From: Paenibacillus sp. 19GGS1-52
GTDB taxonomy: Bacteria; Bacillota; Bacilli; Paenibacillales; Paenibacillaceae
Length of the DNA stretch: 64,000 nucleotides
Assembly: GCF_022369515.1 (NCBI RefSeq)
Contig: NZ_CP059724.1
Coordinates: 6,634,001 to 6,698,000 of the forward strand
Reading direction: 5' to 3'
The notes beneath the pieces were generated by a model. That model was not told the DNA's origin. It saw only the letters and a program-made list of their open reading frames with translations, and did no database searches. Positions 52,143 to 60,600 of this stretch are shown one piece after another. Position 1 is the first letter of the stretch, and each line of letters opens with the position of its first letter. The position numbers and the translations under genes were made by a program.

Positions 52143-53050
52143 GCTTCCCCTCCCCCAATAACCTGCAGGAAGAAATCCTCAAGCGATTGTCTATGCTCCT
52201 CCACTCGGTAAATAGAGTGGCCATTCTCGACCAATTCCCTCACCAGCAGTGCTACTCTGGCATCGTCCATGCGGGAGAAGATCAGCTTGTCTTCCCGAAG
52301 TGCTCCATCATAGCCACAATGTCCGGCCAAATCTAAAGCCATTGTCGGATCAGATACATGCAGCCGCATTTCCCCTGCTGCCTGCTGCTGTAGATTAGTG
52401 ATCGTGTCCTGATAGATCAGTTGCCCTTGCCGGATTATCCCTACGGTATCCGCCATTTGTTCAATCTCACTTAGCAGGTGACTGGATACAAGAACAGTAA
52501 TTCCCTGTTCCAGCGGCAACCGCTTAATCAGGCTGCGAATTTCCTGAATGCCTGAAGGATCCAGGCCATTCGTTGGCTCATCGAGAATTAACAGCTCCGG
52601 ACTGCCTAATAGTGCTGCAGCTATGCCTAAACGCTGCTTCATACCCAGTGAGAAGCCCTTGACTGCTCGCCTCTCTTCACCTGTTAAGGAGACAATATCC
52701 AGCACTTCGGCAATTCGCTGCTTGGATACCCCAAGAATTCGGCGAATAACCTCTAGATTGTCTACAGCGCTCAGATGGCCGTAATAGGACGGCGACTCCA
52801 CCAGTGATCCTATCTTGCGCAAGATTTGCAGCTTATTCTTACGCAGATCCCGGCCGAATATTTCAACACTGCCCGATGTAGGCGTAATTAGTCCGAGCAG
52901 CATACGGATCGTTGTGGTCTTACCCGCTCCGTTCGGCCCCAGAAAACCATAGATTTCTCCCTTGCTAATATTCAAATTCAAATTCTCCACCGCAGCCCGG
53001 CCACGGTATTTCTTCCACAAATCCTTGGTTTCTATAACCGTATTCTTCAT
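52139..53050 (-). CDS. ABC transporter ATPase, BcrA/LanF type
   Basis: A 303-residue ATPase. Walker A GPNGAGKTT (about 39-47), Q-loop SLVESPSYYGHLSAVDNLEV, signature FSLGMKQRLGIAAALLG, Walker B LLILDEPTNGLD and H-loop VSSHLLSEIEQMAD. A ~90-residue C-terminal extension follows. The FSLGMKQR signature and LVESP stretch are common in bacitracin- and lantibiotic-export ATPases. I chose ATG 53048-53050 behind GAGGTGA; an in-frame ATG 24 bases upstream has no site. It is preceded by the kinase gene with a 70-base gap. Confidence 0.9.
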   Translation of the reverse strand: MKNTVIETKDLWKKYRGRAAVENLNLNISKGEIYGFLGPNGAGKTTTIRMLLGLITPTSGSVEIFGRDLRKNKLQILRKIGSLVESPSYYGHLSAVDNLEVIRRILGVSKQRIAEVLDIVSLTGEERRAVKGFSLGMKQRLGIAAALLGSPELLILDEPTNGLDPSGIQEIRSLIKRLPLEQGITVLVSSHLLSEIEQMADTVGIIRQGQLIYQDTITNLQQQAAGEMRLHVSDPTMALDLAGHCGYDGALREDKLIFSRMDDARVALLVRELVENGHSIYRVEEHRQSLEDFFLQVIGGGEA

Positions 53051-53120
53051 GTTCTTCACCTCGGTATTCAGCATAACGCTCCAAGGTTAAAACCAAAGTT
53101 GCACGAAGTTTAAGTTTTGT

Positions 53121-54545
53121 TTAAATTTCCTGATGTGGATTAAAGAGCACTATCGAGGTGCCTTGCTGTGTACTTTCCATCGTCCAATCCAGCTCCATAG
53201 CTTTAAGCAGCAAATCCACGATAGTAAGCCCGAGGCCTGCACCCTTGGATGTAGAATCACTTCCCAGACCCTGTCCATGATCGGTGATCATAATGACGCG
53301 TAACCCTGCACGAACTTCGGTGGAAATCTTCACATAACAACCACTGCGTGCGTGCCGTACGATATTCTGATACAGATTATCTAGAATACGCCGGAACCAG
53401 ACCACATCGACACTCCAGTACAGCGGTTTGGTTTCAAGGTCAATATCGACCTTAAAGCCTTCCTTCTCCCATAGAGGATACCAGGCTGCGGCACTTTCCC
53501 GAAGTAGCCTGAGAATATCTTTGCGCTCGCGATTCAGAATCACCCGTCCACTATTCAGCAGGTTATATGACAGCAGATTCTCAATCAGCACACCAAGATC
53601 CGCAATACGCTCATCCATCAGCTTCAGGGACTCTTGACCTTGCGACGTTATCTTCTCCTTGGTCAACACATGTAAGTGGCTGCGGATGATGGTTAGCGGC
53701 GTACGAAGATCATGAGACAAATCGGATACAAGCTGCTTGCGCAAGTCCTCTTCTTCCGACTCTCTTCTACGGCTGCTGGCAAGCTCTGCCACCATCGTAT
53801 TAAAAGCCTCCTCCAAGCGGCCGATTTCATCCGGCTTGCCCGAAGCAATCGCCCCCGGCATTCCATCCGGACCGGTGATGGTCATCGCCGTTTGGAGACG
53901 CAGCAGACGTTTGCGTATGCCAATAAAAAAAAGCCAAGAGACTACTGCAAAGGCAATAAACAGCACCAATAACACCAGGCCATACCATATGCTGATGCTC
54001 TTCCCCAAGACAACGTTCAATACAGACTCGGGGATCTGCATAACCATGAAACCTTCCCCGGACTCGGCTGTGTCACCCACAAAAGCGACGATGGTCAAAG
54101 GCTCACGTTTCATACTCTGTTTCATAAAAGCAATCGCCGTGGCCGTCGTCCAGTGCACCGGTAAGGGGCCTCCAACTTCCTCTACTTCCTGAACTGACTT
54201 AGCAGGCCTAAGCGTTAGTCGAGTCATCCCTTGACCATCTACCCAGAACATGGTTGCCCTGCTATACTTCCCGCTCAGTTCATGCAGCCGTTGATCGATA
54301 ACCTCCGGTGAAGCACCTTGCAGCAGCAGCGCTTCATTATGCCACAACTTCTCCAGCTTCTTAATATTGGAATAGAGTACTGCATCCTTTGGTTGCTCCT
54401 CTGCATCCATTCGGTTGAACAAACCATATGCAATAATGGTTAAGGGCAATACTACCGGAAGGAACAGCAACGCAGCTATAATAATCAACAAATAACGTGA
54501 TAGCAGAGAACTCCGCAGCTTTGAGAAACGTTCTGTCCTCCTCAT
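53121..54545 (-). CDS. Sensor histidine kinase
   Basis: A 474-residue membrane kinase. TM1 is at about 17-40 (YLLIIIAALLFLPVVLPLTI), a ~145-residue extracellular sensor, TM2 at about 190-212, a HAMP segment, the phospho-acceptor box QLVSDLSHDLRTPLTIIRSH (H near 285), and an ATPase domain with ITDHGQGLG and KGAGLGLTIVDLLL. It overlaps the response regulator gene by 4 bases. With the downstream ABC genes it forms a sensing and export unit, probably for a cell-envelope-active peptide. Confidence 0.9.
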   Translation of the reverse strand: MRRTERFSKLRSSLLSRYLLIIIAALLFLPVVLPLTIIAYGLFNRMDAEEQPKDAVLYSNIKKLEKLWHNEALLLQGASPEVIDQRLHELSGKYSRATMFWVDGQGMTRLTLRPAKSVQEVEEVGGPLPVHWTTATAIAFMKQSMKREPLTIVAFVGDTAESGEGFMVMQIPESVLNVVLGKSISIWYGLVLLVLFIAFAVVSWLFFIGIRKRLLRLQTAMTITGPDGMPGAIASGKPDEIGRLEEAFNTMVAELASSRRRESEEEDLRKQLVSDLSHDLRTPLTIIRSHLHVLTKEKITSQGQESLKLMDERIADLGVLIENLLSYNLLNSGRVILNRERKDILRLLRESAAAWYPLWEKEGFKVDIDLETKPLYWSVDVVWFRRILDNLYQNIVRHARSGCYVKISTEVRAGLRVIMITDHGQGLGSDSTSKGAGLGLTIVDLLLKAMELDWTMESTQQGTSIVLFNPHQEI

Positions 54546-55216
54546 GCCCTTACCCGGTACCCAATTCCACGCACAGTTTCGATAATCTGTGGCACCGCAG
54601 GGTCAAGCTCCAGCTTTTCGCGTAAATAACGAATATGGACCATCAGCGTCTTATCCCCTTCCATATAGGCTTCGCCCCAGACCGCTTCGTAAATCTGCTC
54701 TTTGGTCATAATCTGACCGAGATGGCGCAGCAAATAGGAGAAGATCTGGTGCTGCTTGCCAGTAAGCCTAATTTCCTGTCCAGTATCAGCCTGGACCACC
54801 CGGTTATCACTCTCGTATACAATAAGATGCTTCAGAGTGAGCGGTTCAGAAACAGCTGTGCCTGCCCGTCTCAACAAGACCTCGATACGGGCAGCCAGTT
54901 CATCCGGATGAAAGGGCTTCGTCAAATAATCATCGGCGAACTCCAATCCCTGCAGCTTGTCATCAATGGAGGTCCGAGCAGAGAGCATTAGGATTGGAAT
55001 CTGGGGATAGGCCCGCTTCAGCCGTTGTCCAACGGTGAATCCGTCCAGTCCAGGCAGCATAACATCGAGAATAACCAACTGGCAGTCTGCTGCCGCTTCT
55101 AAAGCTCCCTCCCCGCTTTGCAGCCAACGAACCCCATACTCACGCTCACGCAGATCACTGGATACAACATGGCCGATCTCCCGGTCATCCTCAATATATA
55201 GCAGCGCAACACTCAT
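54542..55216 (-). CDS. OmpR-family response regulator
   Basis: A 224-residue regulator. Receiver domain: ALLYIEDDREIG (acidic pocket), phospho-acceptor in LVILDVMLPGLDGF (about D52), LSARTS and DDYLTKPFHPDEL. The C-terminal winged helix starts around residue 125 (RLTGKQHQIFSYLLRHLGQI) with recognition region EAYMEGDKTLMVHIRYLREK. It is the first gene of the unit, cotranscribed with the kinase, and probably activates the ABC genes. Confidence 0.92.
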   Translation of the reverse strand: MSVALLYIEDDREIGHVVSSDLREREYGVRWLQSGEGALEAAADCQLVILDVMLPGLDGFTVGQRLKRAYPQIPILMLSARTSIDDKLQGLEFADDYLTKPFHPDELAARIEVLLRRAGTAVSEPLTLKHLIVYESDNRVVQADTGQEIRLTGKQHQIFSYLLRHLGQIMTKEQIYEAVWGEAYMEGDKTLMVHIRYLREKLELDPAVPQIIETVRGIGYRVRA

Positions 55217-55253
55217 TTAACGTCAATCCTTTCCCACTATATATAAATTAAAA

Positions 55254-55292
55254 ATCCCCGGAAGCAGCGGATATCAAGCTGGTGCTGGGGAT
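55254..55292 (-). terminator. Terminator of the EAL-domain gene
   Basis: ATCCCC at 55254-55259 pairs with GGGGAT at 55287-55292; the inner GCAGC/GCTGG region extends it weakly, and on the minus strand TTTTTAATTT follows. Confidence 0.6.
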
Positions 55293-55312
55293 GCGATTGT
55301 CTGCATATTTTA

Positions 55313-56350
55313 TCAAACACTGTAAATAAAATGAGCGGGTGGCAATTCTTCCGGCTTTCCAAAGAGATAGCCTTGCGCCAAATCTATACCTATATCGCGG
55401 CAAAAAAGAAATTCTTCCCGTCGCTCGATGCCTTCAGCCAGCACTTTGGCACCAAATTCAGCCGCTCGGCTCATAATATCCAGGATCGTACTTTGCTTCA
55501 CAGCGTCTTCATCGCAGTTACTGATTAATTCACGGTCTATTTTTACATAATCCGGTTTCAGGCTGCACATTAACTCTACCGTTGAATAACCCGTACCTAC
55601 ATCATCAAGCGCAACATGCATCCCCTGACGCCGGTACTCGGCAAAAATTGTGTGCAGGTGGGCAATATTCGCTATATTTTCCGTTTCAACAACCTCAAAT
55701 ACGAAATCCTTCGGGTCTTGGTTCAACCTGTCTATCGCCTCAAAGGTATGGGTTAGACAATATTGCGGATTATAAATCGATGAGGGCAAAAAATTTATAA
55801 ATCGTTTGATTCCCTTCGGTAAAAGCTTCGCGCTGCTCTCAATGGCTGAAACTCGCGCCGCCCGGTCCAGGAAACTATGAAATCCCGTCTGACGGGCAAT
55901 CTCAAACAGCTCATAGGGCTGAAAATAACTTCCGTTCTGCAGCGGCCGCAGCAGAAACTCGAAACCTACGATCTCTTCGGTAACGTTTACAATGGGCTGT
56001 AAATAGCTGCAGAAATCATGATTGGAAATAATATTTATCAAATTATCATGGGAGAATCTAATCTCAAGCTGCTGCAAAGATAACCAGCGTTCGTGAAGAC
56101 CGACACCCTTTTTACCCGTAATGTAAAGAGCCAAGGACACCGTTAACAGTTGCTGCAATTCACCTAGCAATTTCAACAAGCGCATAAGTTCCTCTAGCGA
56201 TGTATAAGGAATAATACCCATACTCTTAACTCCCGCTATATCATAACCCGCAGCCTTTATAGCATTAGCAAGAGAGATGGAATAGGGGCGTATTCTTAAT
56301 TCACCTTGATCTTCCACAGGTTCAATAGCAAAACAATCCTTACAGCTCAT
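55313..56350 (-). CDS. EAL-domain protein, probable c-di-GMP phosphodiesterase
   Basis: A 345-residue protein. Residues ~1-95 form a leading domain with a CKDC pair near the N-terminus; the EAL domain spans about 105-345. Metal and substrate residues are kept: E in GFEFLLRPL (the EAL motif), FEVVETENI, DDVGTGYSTVELM, the K in DYVKIDREL, LAEGIE and AQGYLFGKP. No GGDEF domain and no membrane segment is present. I chose ATG 56348-56350 behind GGGGGG; upstream in-frame sequence has no binding site and runs into the neighbouring terminator. The protein would lower c-di-GMP and affect motility or biofilm. Confidence 0.85.
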   Translation of the reverse strand: MSCKDCFAIEPVEDQGELRIRPYSISLANAIKAAGYDIAGVKSMGIIPYTSLEELMRLLKLLGELQQLLTVSLALYITGKKGVGLHERWLSLQQLEIRFSHDNLINIISNHDFCSYLQPIVNVTEEIVGFEFLLRPLQNGSYFQPYELFEIARQTGFHSFLDRAARVSAIESSAKLLPKGIKRFINFLPSSIYNPQYCLTHTFEAIDRLNQDPKDFVFEVVETENIANIAHLHTIFAEYRRQGMHVALDDVGTGYSTVELMCSLKPDYVKIDRELISNCDEDAVKQSTILDIMSRAAEFGAKVLAEGIERREEFLFCRDIGIDLAQGYLFGKPEELPPAHFIYSV

Positions 56351-56404
56351 AAGATCCCCCCAGCTCAATGGTTCAGAAAATGGTGGGATCATTATAGCAC
56401 AAGT

Positions 56405-56460
56405 AGAAACGACTTCGCCGCTCCTTCTAGAAGACGGCATCATTTCAGCGATAAATAGGA
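56405..56460 (+). repeat. Two-hairpin intergenic repeat, degenerate half copy 4
   Basis: GAAACGACTTCGCCGCTCCT... aligns with hairpin A of the repeat at 22271 and 41542, with the GACGGCATCATTTC stretch matching GGTGGCATCCGTTTC. Hairpin B is not preserved beyond ATAAATAGG. Confidence 0.55.
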
Positions 56461-56462
56461 GA

Positions 56463-56503
56463 AAAAGCCATCCGTACACCTCATAGGGTCTCGGATAGCT
56501 TTT
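56463..56503 (-). terminator. Terminator of the PPOX-fold gene
   Basis: AAAAGCCATCCG on the left pairs with CGGATAGCTTTT on the right (one G-T pair), giving a hairpin with flanking A/T runs 38 bases after the stop codon. Confidence 0.75.
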
Positions 56504-56540
56504 ATTAGGAAAGCCATTATAACTAAAGAACGGAAATACG

Positions 56541-56981
56541 CTACTTGCCGACAGCTCCAGCAGTCGATTCCCAGACCCCATGCTGTTTATCCTTACCGGC
56601 ATATTCCATCCGGGTTGGCGTAAGCCTCAGGATCACATAATCAGGATCATCCGGCCCGGTGAACCATTGCTCCAGCTCTTTACTCCACACCTTCGAGCGC
56701 AGATCCTCATTCTCCGTGACAGCAACGGTAGCCTCAATCTCCAGCACATCCTTGCTGCCTCCCGCTTCATATCCGAGCAGCAAAAAAGCATGGGGATTAT
56801 CCTGCAGCTCTTCTACCTTATGCGTCTTGCGGCTGGTAGCCAAATAAATATCCAGTCCTTCATGAAACACCGCCATATAACGCACCTTTGGTTTATTACC
56901 GGCTTCGATCGTGCCGAAGGAACCAAATTTATTGTCATCCAGTACCTTGATGATTGTCTGCTCCAGCTCTCTGTTATCCAT
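56541..56981 (-). CDS. Pyridoxamine 5'-phosphate oxidase-fold protein
   Basis: A 146-residue flavin-binding split-barrel protein of the general-stress-protein-26-like group: FGSFGTIEAGNKPKVRYMAV, LDIYLATSRKTHKVEELQDN and HAFLLLGYEAGGSKDVLEIE, and at the end YVILRLTPTRMEYAG. Such proteins bind FMN, F420 or haem; classical PNPOx activity is unlikely at this size. ATG at 56979-56981 precedes a short divergent promoter region. Confidence 0.85.
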   Translation of the reverse strand: MDNRELEQTIIKVLDDNKFGSFGTIEAGNKPKVRYMAVFHEGLDIYLATSRKTHKVEELQDNPHAFLLLGYEAGGSKDVLEIEATVAVTENEDLRSKVWSKELEQWFTGPDDPDYVILRLTPTRMEYAGKDKQHGVWESTAGAVGK

Positions 56982-57139
56982 TGACAGTATAGCTCCCTTC
57001 TACTATGTGAATATATGTTTATATATTCACGACCTCATTTTGGGTTTATCATTAATATGGTGCTTACTGTAGTGTACCCGCTGGAAACGTATTGAATCCC
57101 GCATCGTTACATAAATCCAACTTGCAAGGAGCTTCATCC

Positions 57140-58327
57140 GTGAAAAAACTGCTCTGGATCAGCTGTCTCTCTTACTTTGTTATCGGGCTCGCCCATGTGG
57201 TGCTCGGCTCTATTCTTCCCGTTCTTCTGGAGCATTATGATCAAAATTATAGTGCCGGGGGCCAACTTATCTTCAGCCAGTTCTCCGGCTTTCTAGCAGG
57301 TGTACTGGTCTCACCTTTTCTGAACCGCCGCTTTGGCAAACGTGGAGGCATTCTCATTGCCACCGGGCTGTTGCTGGTTTCCCAAATTTCCTATGCCTTT
57401 CTTCCGCCTTGGGGTTGGATGTACGTCATCGCCGTTGCCGCAGGGTTCGGGTTCGGCATGATCGAAGCTGTCATCGGTACCATTATAATCGCCGCCATTA
57501 CCGAAGGAACTGCCATAGCGATGAGCAGGCTTGAAGTCCTGTTCGGGGTAGGCGCACTGATTATGCCTCTGATCGCTAGTCCGCTCATTGCTGCTGGATG
57601 GTGGAGGCTTTCCTTTCTGATTGTTGCGGCATTCTCGTTAATATCGCTTTTCTTCTGGGGAAGCCGCGCAAGCTTTGGGAAGCTGCAAAGCGTACTGGAC
57701 GACCGCGCTCCCCGCACTCGCCCAACGAAAACGTCCACGCAGTCTTCCCGGGTAGGCAAAAAGCTCCCGTATGTAGGCAAACAGTGGGTGCTGCTCGGTA
57801 TGTTCATCCTTTTTTTCTTTCTTTATGTAGGTACTGAGATGAGTCTGGTCAATTTCATGCCAGCGATCTTTATCGCCAAACTGGGAATAAGTGAATCTGC
57901 GGCGGCCTTGACCGTAACCTTTTTCTGGCTCGCCATGGCCATAGGCAGGCTGTTTGCCGGGGTTATAGCCGAAAAAATCACCTATCGTATGTATGTTCTC
58001 GGTAGCTGTTTTATTACCCTACTGCTATTTATTCTGTTTCCCTTCTCAGAGCACCGCATCGCCGCGTTCACTATACTCATACTGCTGGGATTGTTCATGT
58101 CTGGCATTTTCTCCATTGCCCTTGTCTTCTCCAGCAAGCTGCTGCCTGGCGCCGAAGAAACGACACCTAGTATCATGATCGCTTCAGGCGGAATTGGTGG
58201 AGCTATTCTGCCTCTCTTAACGGGCTGGTCGATGGATCATCTGCAGGTGGCCCAGACTGCAGGCATGCTGGCTGTTTTCGCCGGTTTCCTATTTTTGCTT
58301 AGCTTTGCCGCATGGAAAATGGGTTAA
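57140..58327 (+). CDS. MFS transporter, FucP/NarK-like
   Basis: A 395-residue protein with 12 predicted TM helices. The signature loop after TM2 reads SPFLNRRFGKRGGIL. The even halves, and the central cytosolic loop RAPRTRPTKTSTQSSRVGKK, are typical for MFS sugar or drug transporters. I chose GTG 57140-57142 because AAGGAG ends 8 bases upstream; an in-frame TTG 48 bases earlier has no site. The CorA-like gene begins 40 bases after the stop, so both may be one transcript. Substrate unknown. Confidence 0.82.
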   Translation: MKKLLWISCLSYFVIGLAHVVLGSILPVLLEHYDQNYSAGGQLIFSQFSGFLAGVLVSPFLNRRFGKRGGILIATGLLLVSQISYAFLPPWGWMYVIAVAAGFGFGMIEAVIGTIIIAAITEGTAIAMSRLEVLFGVGALIMPLIASPLIAAGWWRLSFLIVAAFSLISLFFWGSRASFGKLQSVLDDRAPRTRPTKTSTQSSRVGKKLPYVGKQWVLLGMFILFFFLYVGTEMSLVNFMPAIFIAKLGISESAAALTVTFFWLAMAIGRLFAGVIAEKITYRMYVLGSCFITLLLFILFPFSEHRIAAFTILILLGLFMSGIFSIALVFSSKLLPGAEETTPSIMIASGGIGGAILPLLTGWSMDHLQVAQTAGMLAVFAGFLFLLSFAAWKMG

Positions 58328-58367
58328 TATAGAATGTACTTAAATTCTGTATACAAGGGTGGAACGA

Positions 58368-59822
58368 ATGATGGACGAGCTCTCCTCCGAACCTCTATTA
58401 CATACTGCTCTTCTGCAGTTTATTTTCCCCTTCTCCATCAAGCAGGGCGAAGCTATGGCTCTGATTCATCGGTTAGAGAAGGATGGGTTCACTCGTTTTT
58501 TTCTAGATCAGAAAGAGCTGGAGGATGCTTATTACGGAGATGGCTACAAAGTCTCGCATGAAAAAATGGAGCGAAGCTACCTGCCTTTTGCCGCCCACGT
58601 CCTGTTCCCGCACGAGAAAGACAAGAATTCCTTCCGCCGCTTCTCACGGGTAAATGCGCTAGACTGCAGACTGGAAATGCCGCAGCAAGCTGTAAATTTC
58701 CAGGTCCTCTCGACAGATGTATTTATCTGTCCGTTCCAGCTTGGATTCATCACCGTACGGGTCCGTATTGAAGAGGAGAACATTCCCTTCAGCACCGCAT
58801 TAGAATTCGCAGACCGCTTTCGGCAATTGGAGAATGTCTCCGTTCCAGATGAATGCACCACTATCCATTGCGGGGACAGAATTTTTAAGCAGACAGAGGA
58901 TTTTGTCTTCCGAAATCTGGTCGATGGGTTGGAGCCGTTTCTGGACGCCTCCGAGTTAAATGGAGCTTATTTTGAGACATTGCCTTTTTTCGTCGATGAA
59001 AGAATGATGGTGCAAGCCTTTTACGGCTTTGGGCGCCAGGAGGATAAGGATGAGCTTAGTGTGGAGCTACGCTATCGCGCCTCCCAGTTGGATGGGCTCG
59101 ATCTGCACGGCAAACCGTTCATTAGCGCCAGTGATCCCGATTATATTGCAGATTATATCAACAAGCACTGCTATAACCGCTGGGGCCCGGATACCTATTA
59201 CGTAACGAATGAACAAACCTTTTGCTGTCTGAGCCGGGCTACTCCCGAGATCGCTACCCACTTGGCTAATCAAATGTACGGGGAATACTATTATGGTTTG
59301 TTGCTCAGTATTTTTCATAAAATCGTTCTGCTGAAGCTGGCTAATCTGCACTCTCGTCTTAGTATTACACGCGATTATGACGAAATTGAGGATTTAATCT
59401 TTTTGATCACCAAGTTCTCGGCCAAATATTATTTTCTAGAACTCATTTCACAATCCCAAGGTCGGGAGATCTTCATCCAGCTGCGTAAAGTATACGGGAA
59501 TGATGCCTTGTTCGGAGAAGTGAAGCAAACTCTGGATGACCTGTTTCAATACCAGAATAAGTTCCAGGCCAAACGCCGGGATATGCTGCTGATGATCCTA
59601 ACCGTATTTACAGTAGTCAGTGGCATTTACGGTATGAACCAGGTCATTGAAGATTTGAAGAACCCTATCGACTGGAGCAAAATGCTGCAATACTCCCCTT
59701 TTGAGTATTTGGCCCTCTTCCTGACCTGCAGCGGGATTCTCGTCAGTCTTATCCTTACAATTCGAGAGCTGTGGAACGGAAGCAAGAGCCGCCGTAAAAA
59801 AAGATTAAGCCATGAGGAGTAA
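58368..59822 (+). CDS. Divergent CorA-like membrane protein with GMN motif
   Basis: A 484-residue protein. The first ~390 residues are soluble, helical toward the end (DLIFLITKFSAKYYFLELIS, KQTLDDLFQYQNKFQAKRRD), like the long stalk helices of CorA. Then TM1 (about 406-421, MLLMILTVFTVVSGIYGMNQ) ends in YGMN, the selectivity motif of CorA Mg2+ channels, followed by a 20-residue loop and TM2 (about 446-465). The C-terminus is basic. The N-terminal domain shows no recognisable CorA sequence. I chose ATG 58368 behind AAGGGTGG. A divalent-cation channel is a reasonable inference; no regulatory element for Mg2+ was seen. Confidence 0.6.
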   Translation: MMDELSSEPLLHTALLQFIFPFSIKQGEAMALIHRLEKDGFTRFFLDQKELEDAYYGDGYKVSHEKMERSYLPFAAHVLFPHEKDKNSFRRFSRVNALDCRLEMPQQAVNFQVLSTDVFICPFQLGFITVRVRIEEENIPFSTALEFADRFRQLENVSVPDECTTIHCGDRIFKQTEDFVFRNLVDGLEPFLDASELNGAYFETLPFFVDERMMVQAFYGFGRQEDKDELSVELRYRASQLDGLDLHGKPFISASDPDYIADYINKHCYNRWGPDTYYVTNEQTFCCLSRATPEIATHLANQMYGEYYYGLLLSIFHKIVLLKLANLHSRLSITRDYDEIEDLIFLITKFSAKYYFLELISQSQGREIFIQLRKVYGNDALFGEVKQTLDDLFQYQNKFQAKRRDMLLMILTVFTVVSGIYGMNQVIEDLKNPIDWSKMLQYSPFEYLALFLTCSGILVSLILTIRELWNGSKSRRKKRLSHEE

Positions 59823-59840
59823 GCGGCCGTCCACAGTTGT

Positions 59841-60200
59841 TTACAGCAAACTCTGCAACTGGGAGCAAGCTTCCTTATAAGCTGCACTTACTTCAGGCAA
59901 CAAGGCTGCCGCTGCCGCAAGGTTGTCCTGTCTGGCATGAAGTTCAATTCCAGCGCAGACGGAGGCCAGATACTGTGCCCCAATGCCCAGACTTCCCGAT
60001 TTCAGGCTGTGAGCAACTCCGGCGCTTTCGGCAAGATCCTTGTTATCGATCGCTTTCTGCAAGGCTTCTATTCTAAGCGGGGTGTCGCTCGTGAACATGT
60101 CCAGCAAGGTGCGCAGCAATTCTGGCTCTCCGTCGCCATCCAATTCCTGAATACCGGAAATGGTCTCTTCATCCAGTACCGGTATGTGAGCGTCCGTCAT
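59841..60200 (-). CDS. Hpt domain protein (histidine phosphotransfer)
   Basis: A 119-residue four-helix protein with the Hpt motif AHSLKSGSLGIGAQYLASVC (phosphorylatable H near residue 63). It stands alone, not fused to a kinase, and no hybrid kinase or response regulator is adjacent. ATG 60198-60200 follows AAAGGAGGAA. It convergently abuts the CorA-like gene (18 bases). A phosphorelay role is a family inference. Confidence 0.85.
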   Translation of the reverse strand: MTDAHIPVLDEETISGIQELDGDGEPELLRTLLDMFTSDTPLRIEALQKAIDNKDLAESAGVAHSLKSGSLGIGAQYLASVCAGIELHARQDNLAAAAALLPEVSAAYKEACSQLQSLL

Positions 60201-60301
60201 CCTGATTCCTCCTTTCCCTATTCAGTCTCTGTTTGCCATTCTGTTGTTATATTATATCTCATTAGATCACTTCAAGATATTTCAAATTGGTGGAATGCTG
60301 C

Positions 60302-60330
60302 TGGACAATACAGGAGTGTGCGTCTATAAT
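60302..60330 (+). promoter_or_regulatory. Sigma-A promoter of the TPP-controlled operon
   Basis: TGGACA at 60302-60307, 17 bases, then TATAAT at 60325-60330. It is positioned to start the TPP leader about 30 bases upstream of the conserved core. Confidence 0.88.
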
Positions 60331-60365
60331 ACACCGTAAGAACGTAGCAACACCCGTGAACTTCA

Positions 60366-60460
60366 TAGAATCAGGGGAGCTGGAATTAGGCCGGCTGAGA
60401 TTGTATCCCACAAGATACTGACCCTTATACCTGATCTGGATAATGCCAGCGTAGGAATAG
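60366..60460 (+). promoter_or_regulatory. TPP riboswitch (THI box)
   Basis: Conserved elements are present in order: CAGGGGAGC (60372-60380), GGCTGAGATT (60393-60402), ACCC (60421-60424), ACCTGATCTGGATAATGCCA followed by GCGTAGGAA (60429-60457). This is the thiamine pyrophosphate aptamer. A hairpin terminator follows at 60507. When TPP is bound, transcription of the transporter genes would stop. Confidence 0.96.
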
Positions 60461-60506
60461 CCACTAGTTCGGGTCCCAAGTGACCTCTACTATCTTGCGC
60501 CAAACC

Positions 60507-60533
60507 AGCGTCCCGATCATCGGGGCGCTTTTT
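60507..60533 (+). terminator. Expression-platform terminator of the TPP riboswitch
   Basis: AGCGTCCCGAT and TCGGGGCGCT form a hairpin (60507-60528) followed by TTTTT, between aptamer and the first gene. Confidence 0.88.
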
Positions 60534-60600
60534 GTTATGGGATATTTCGGAATCAATATGAAGCCGGGTCTTTCGTTACCAGATAAAGGAGAGAAGAAAC

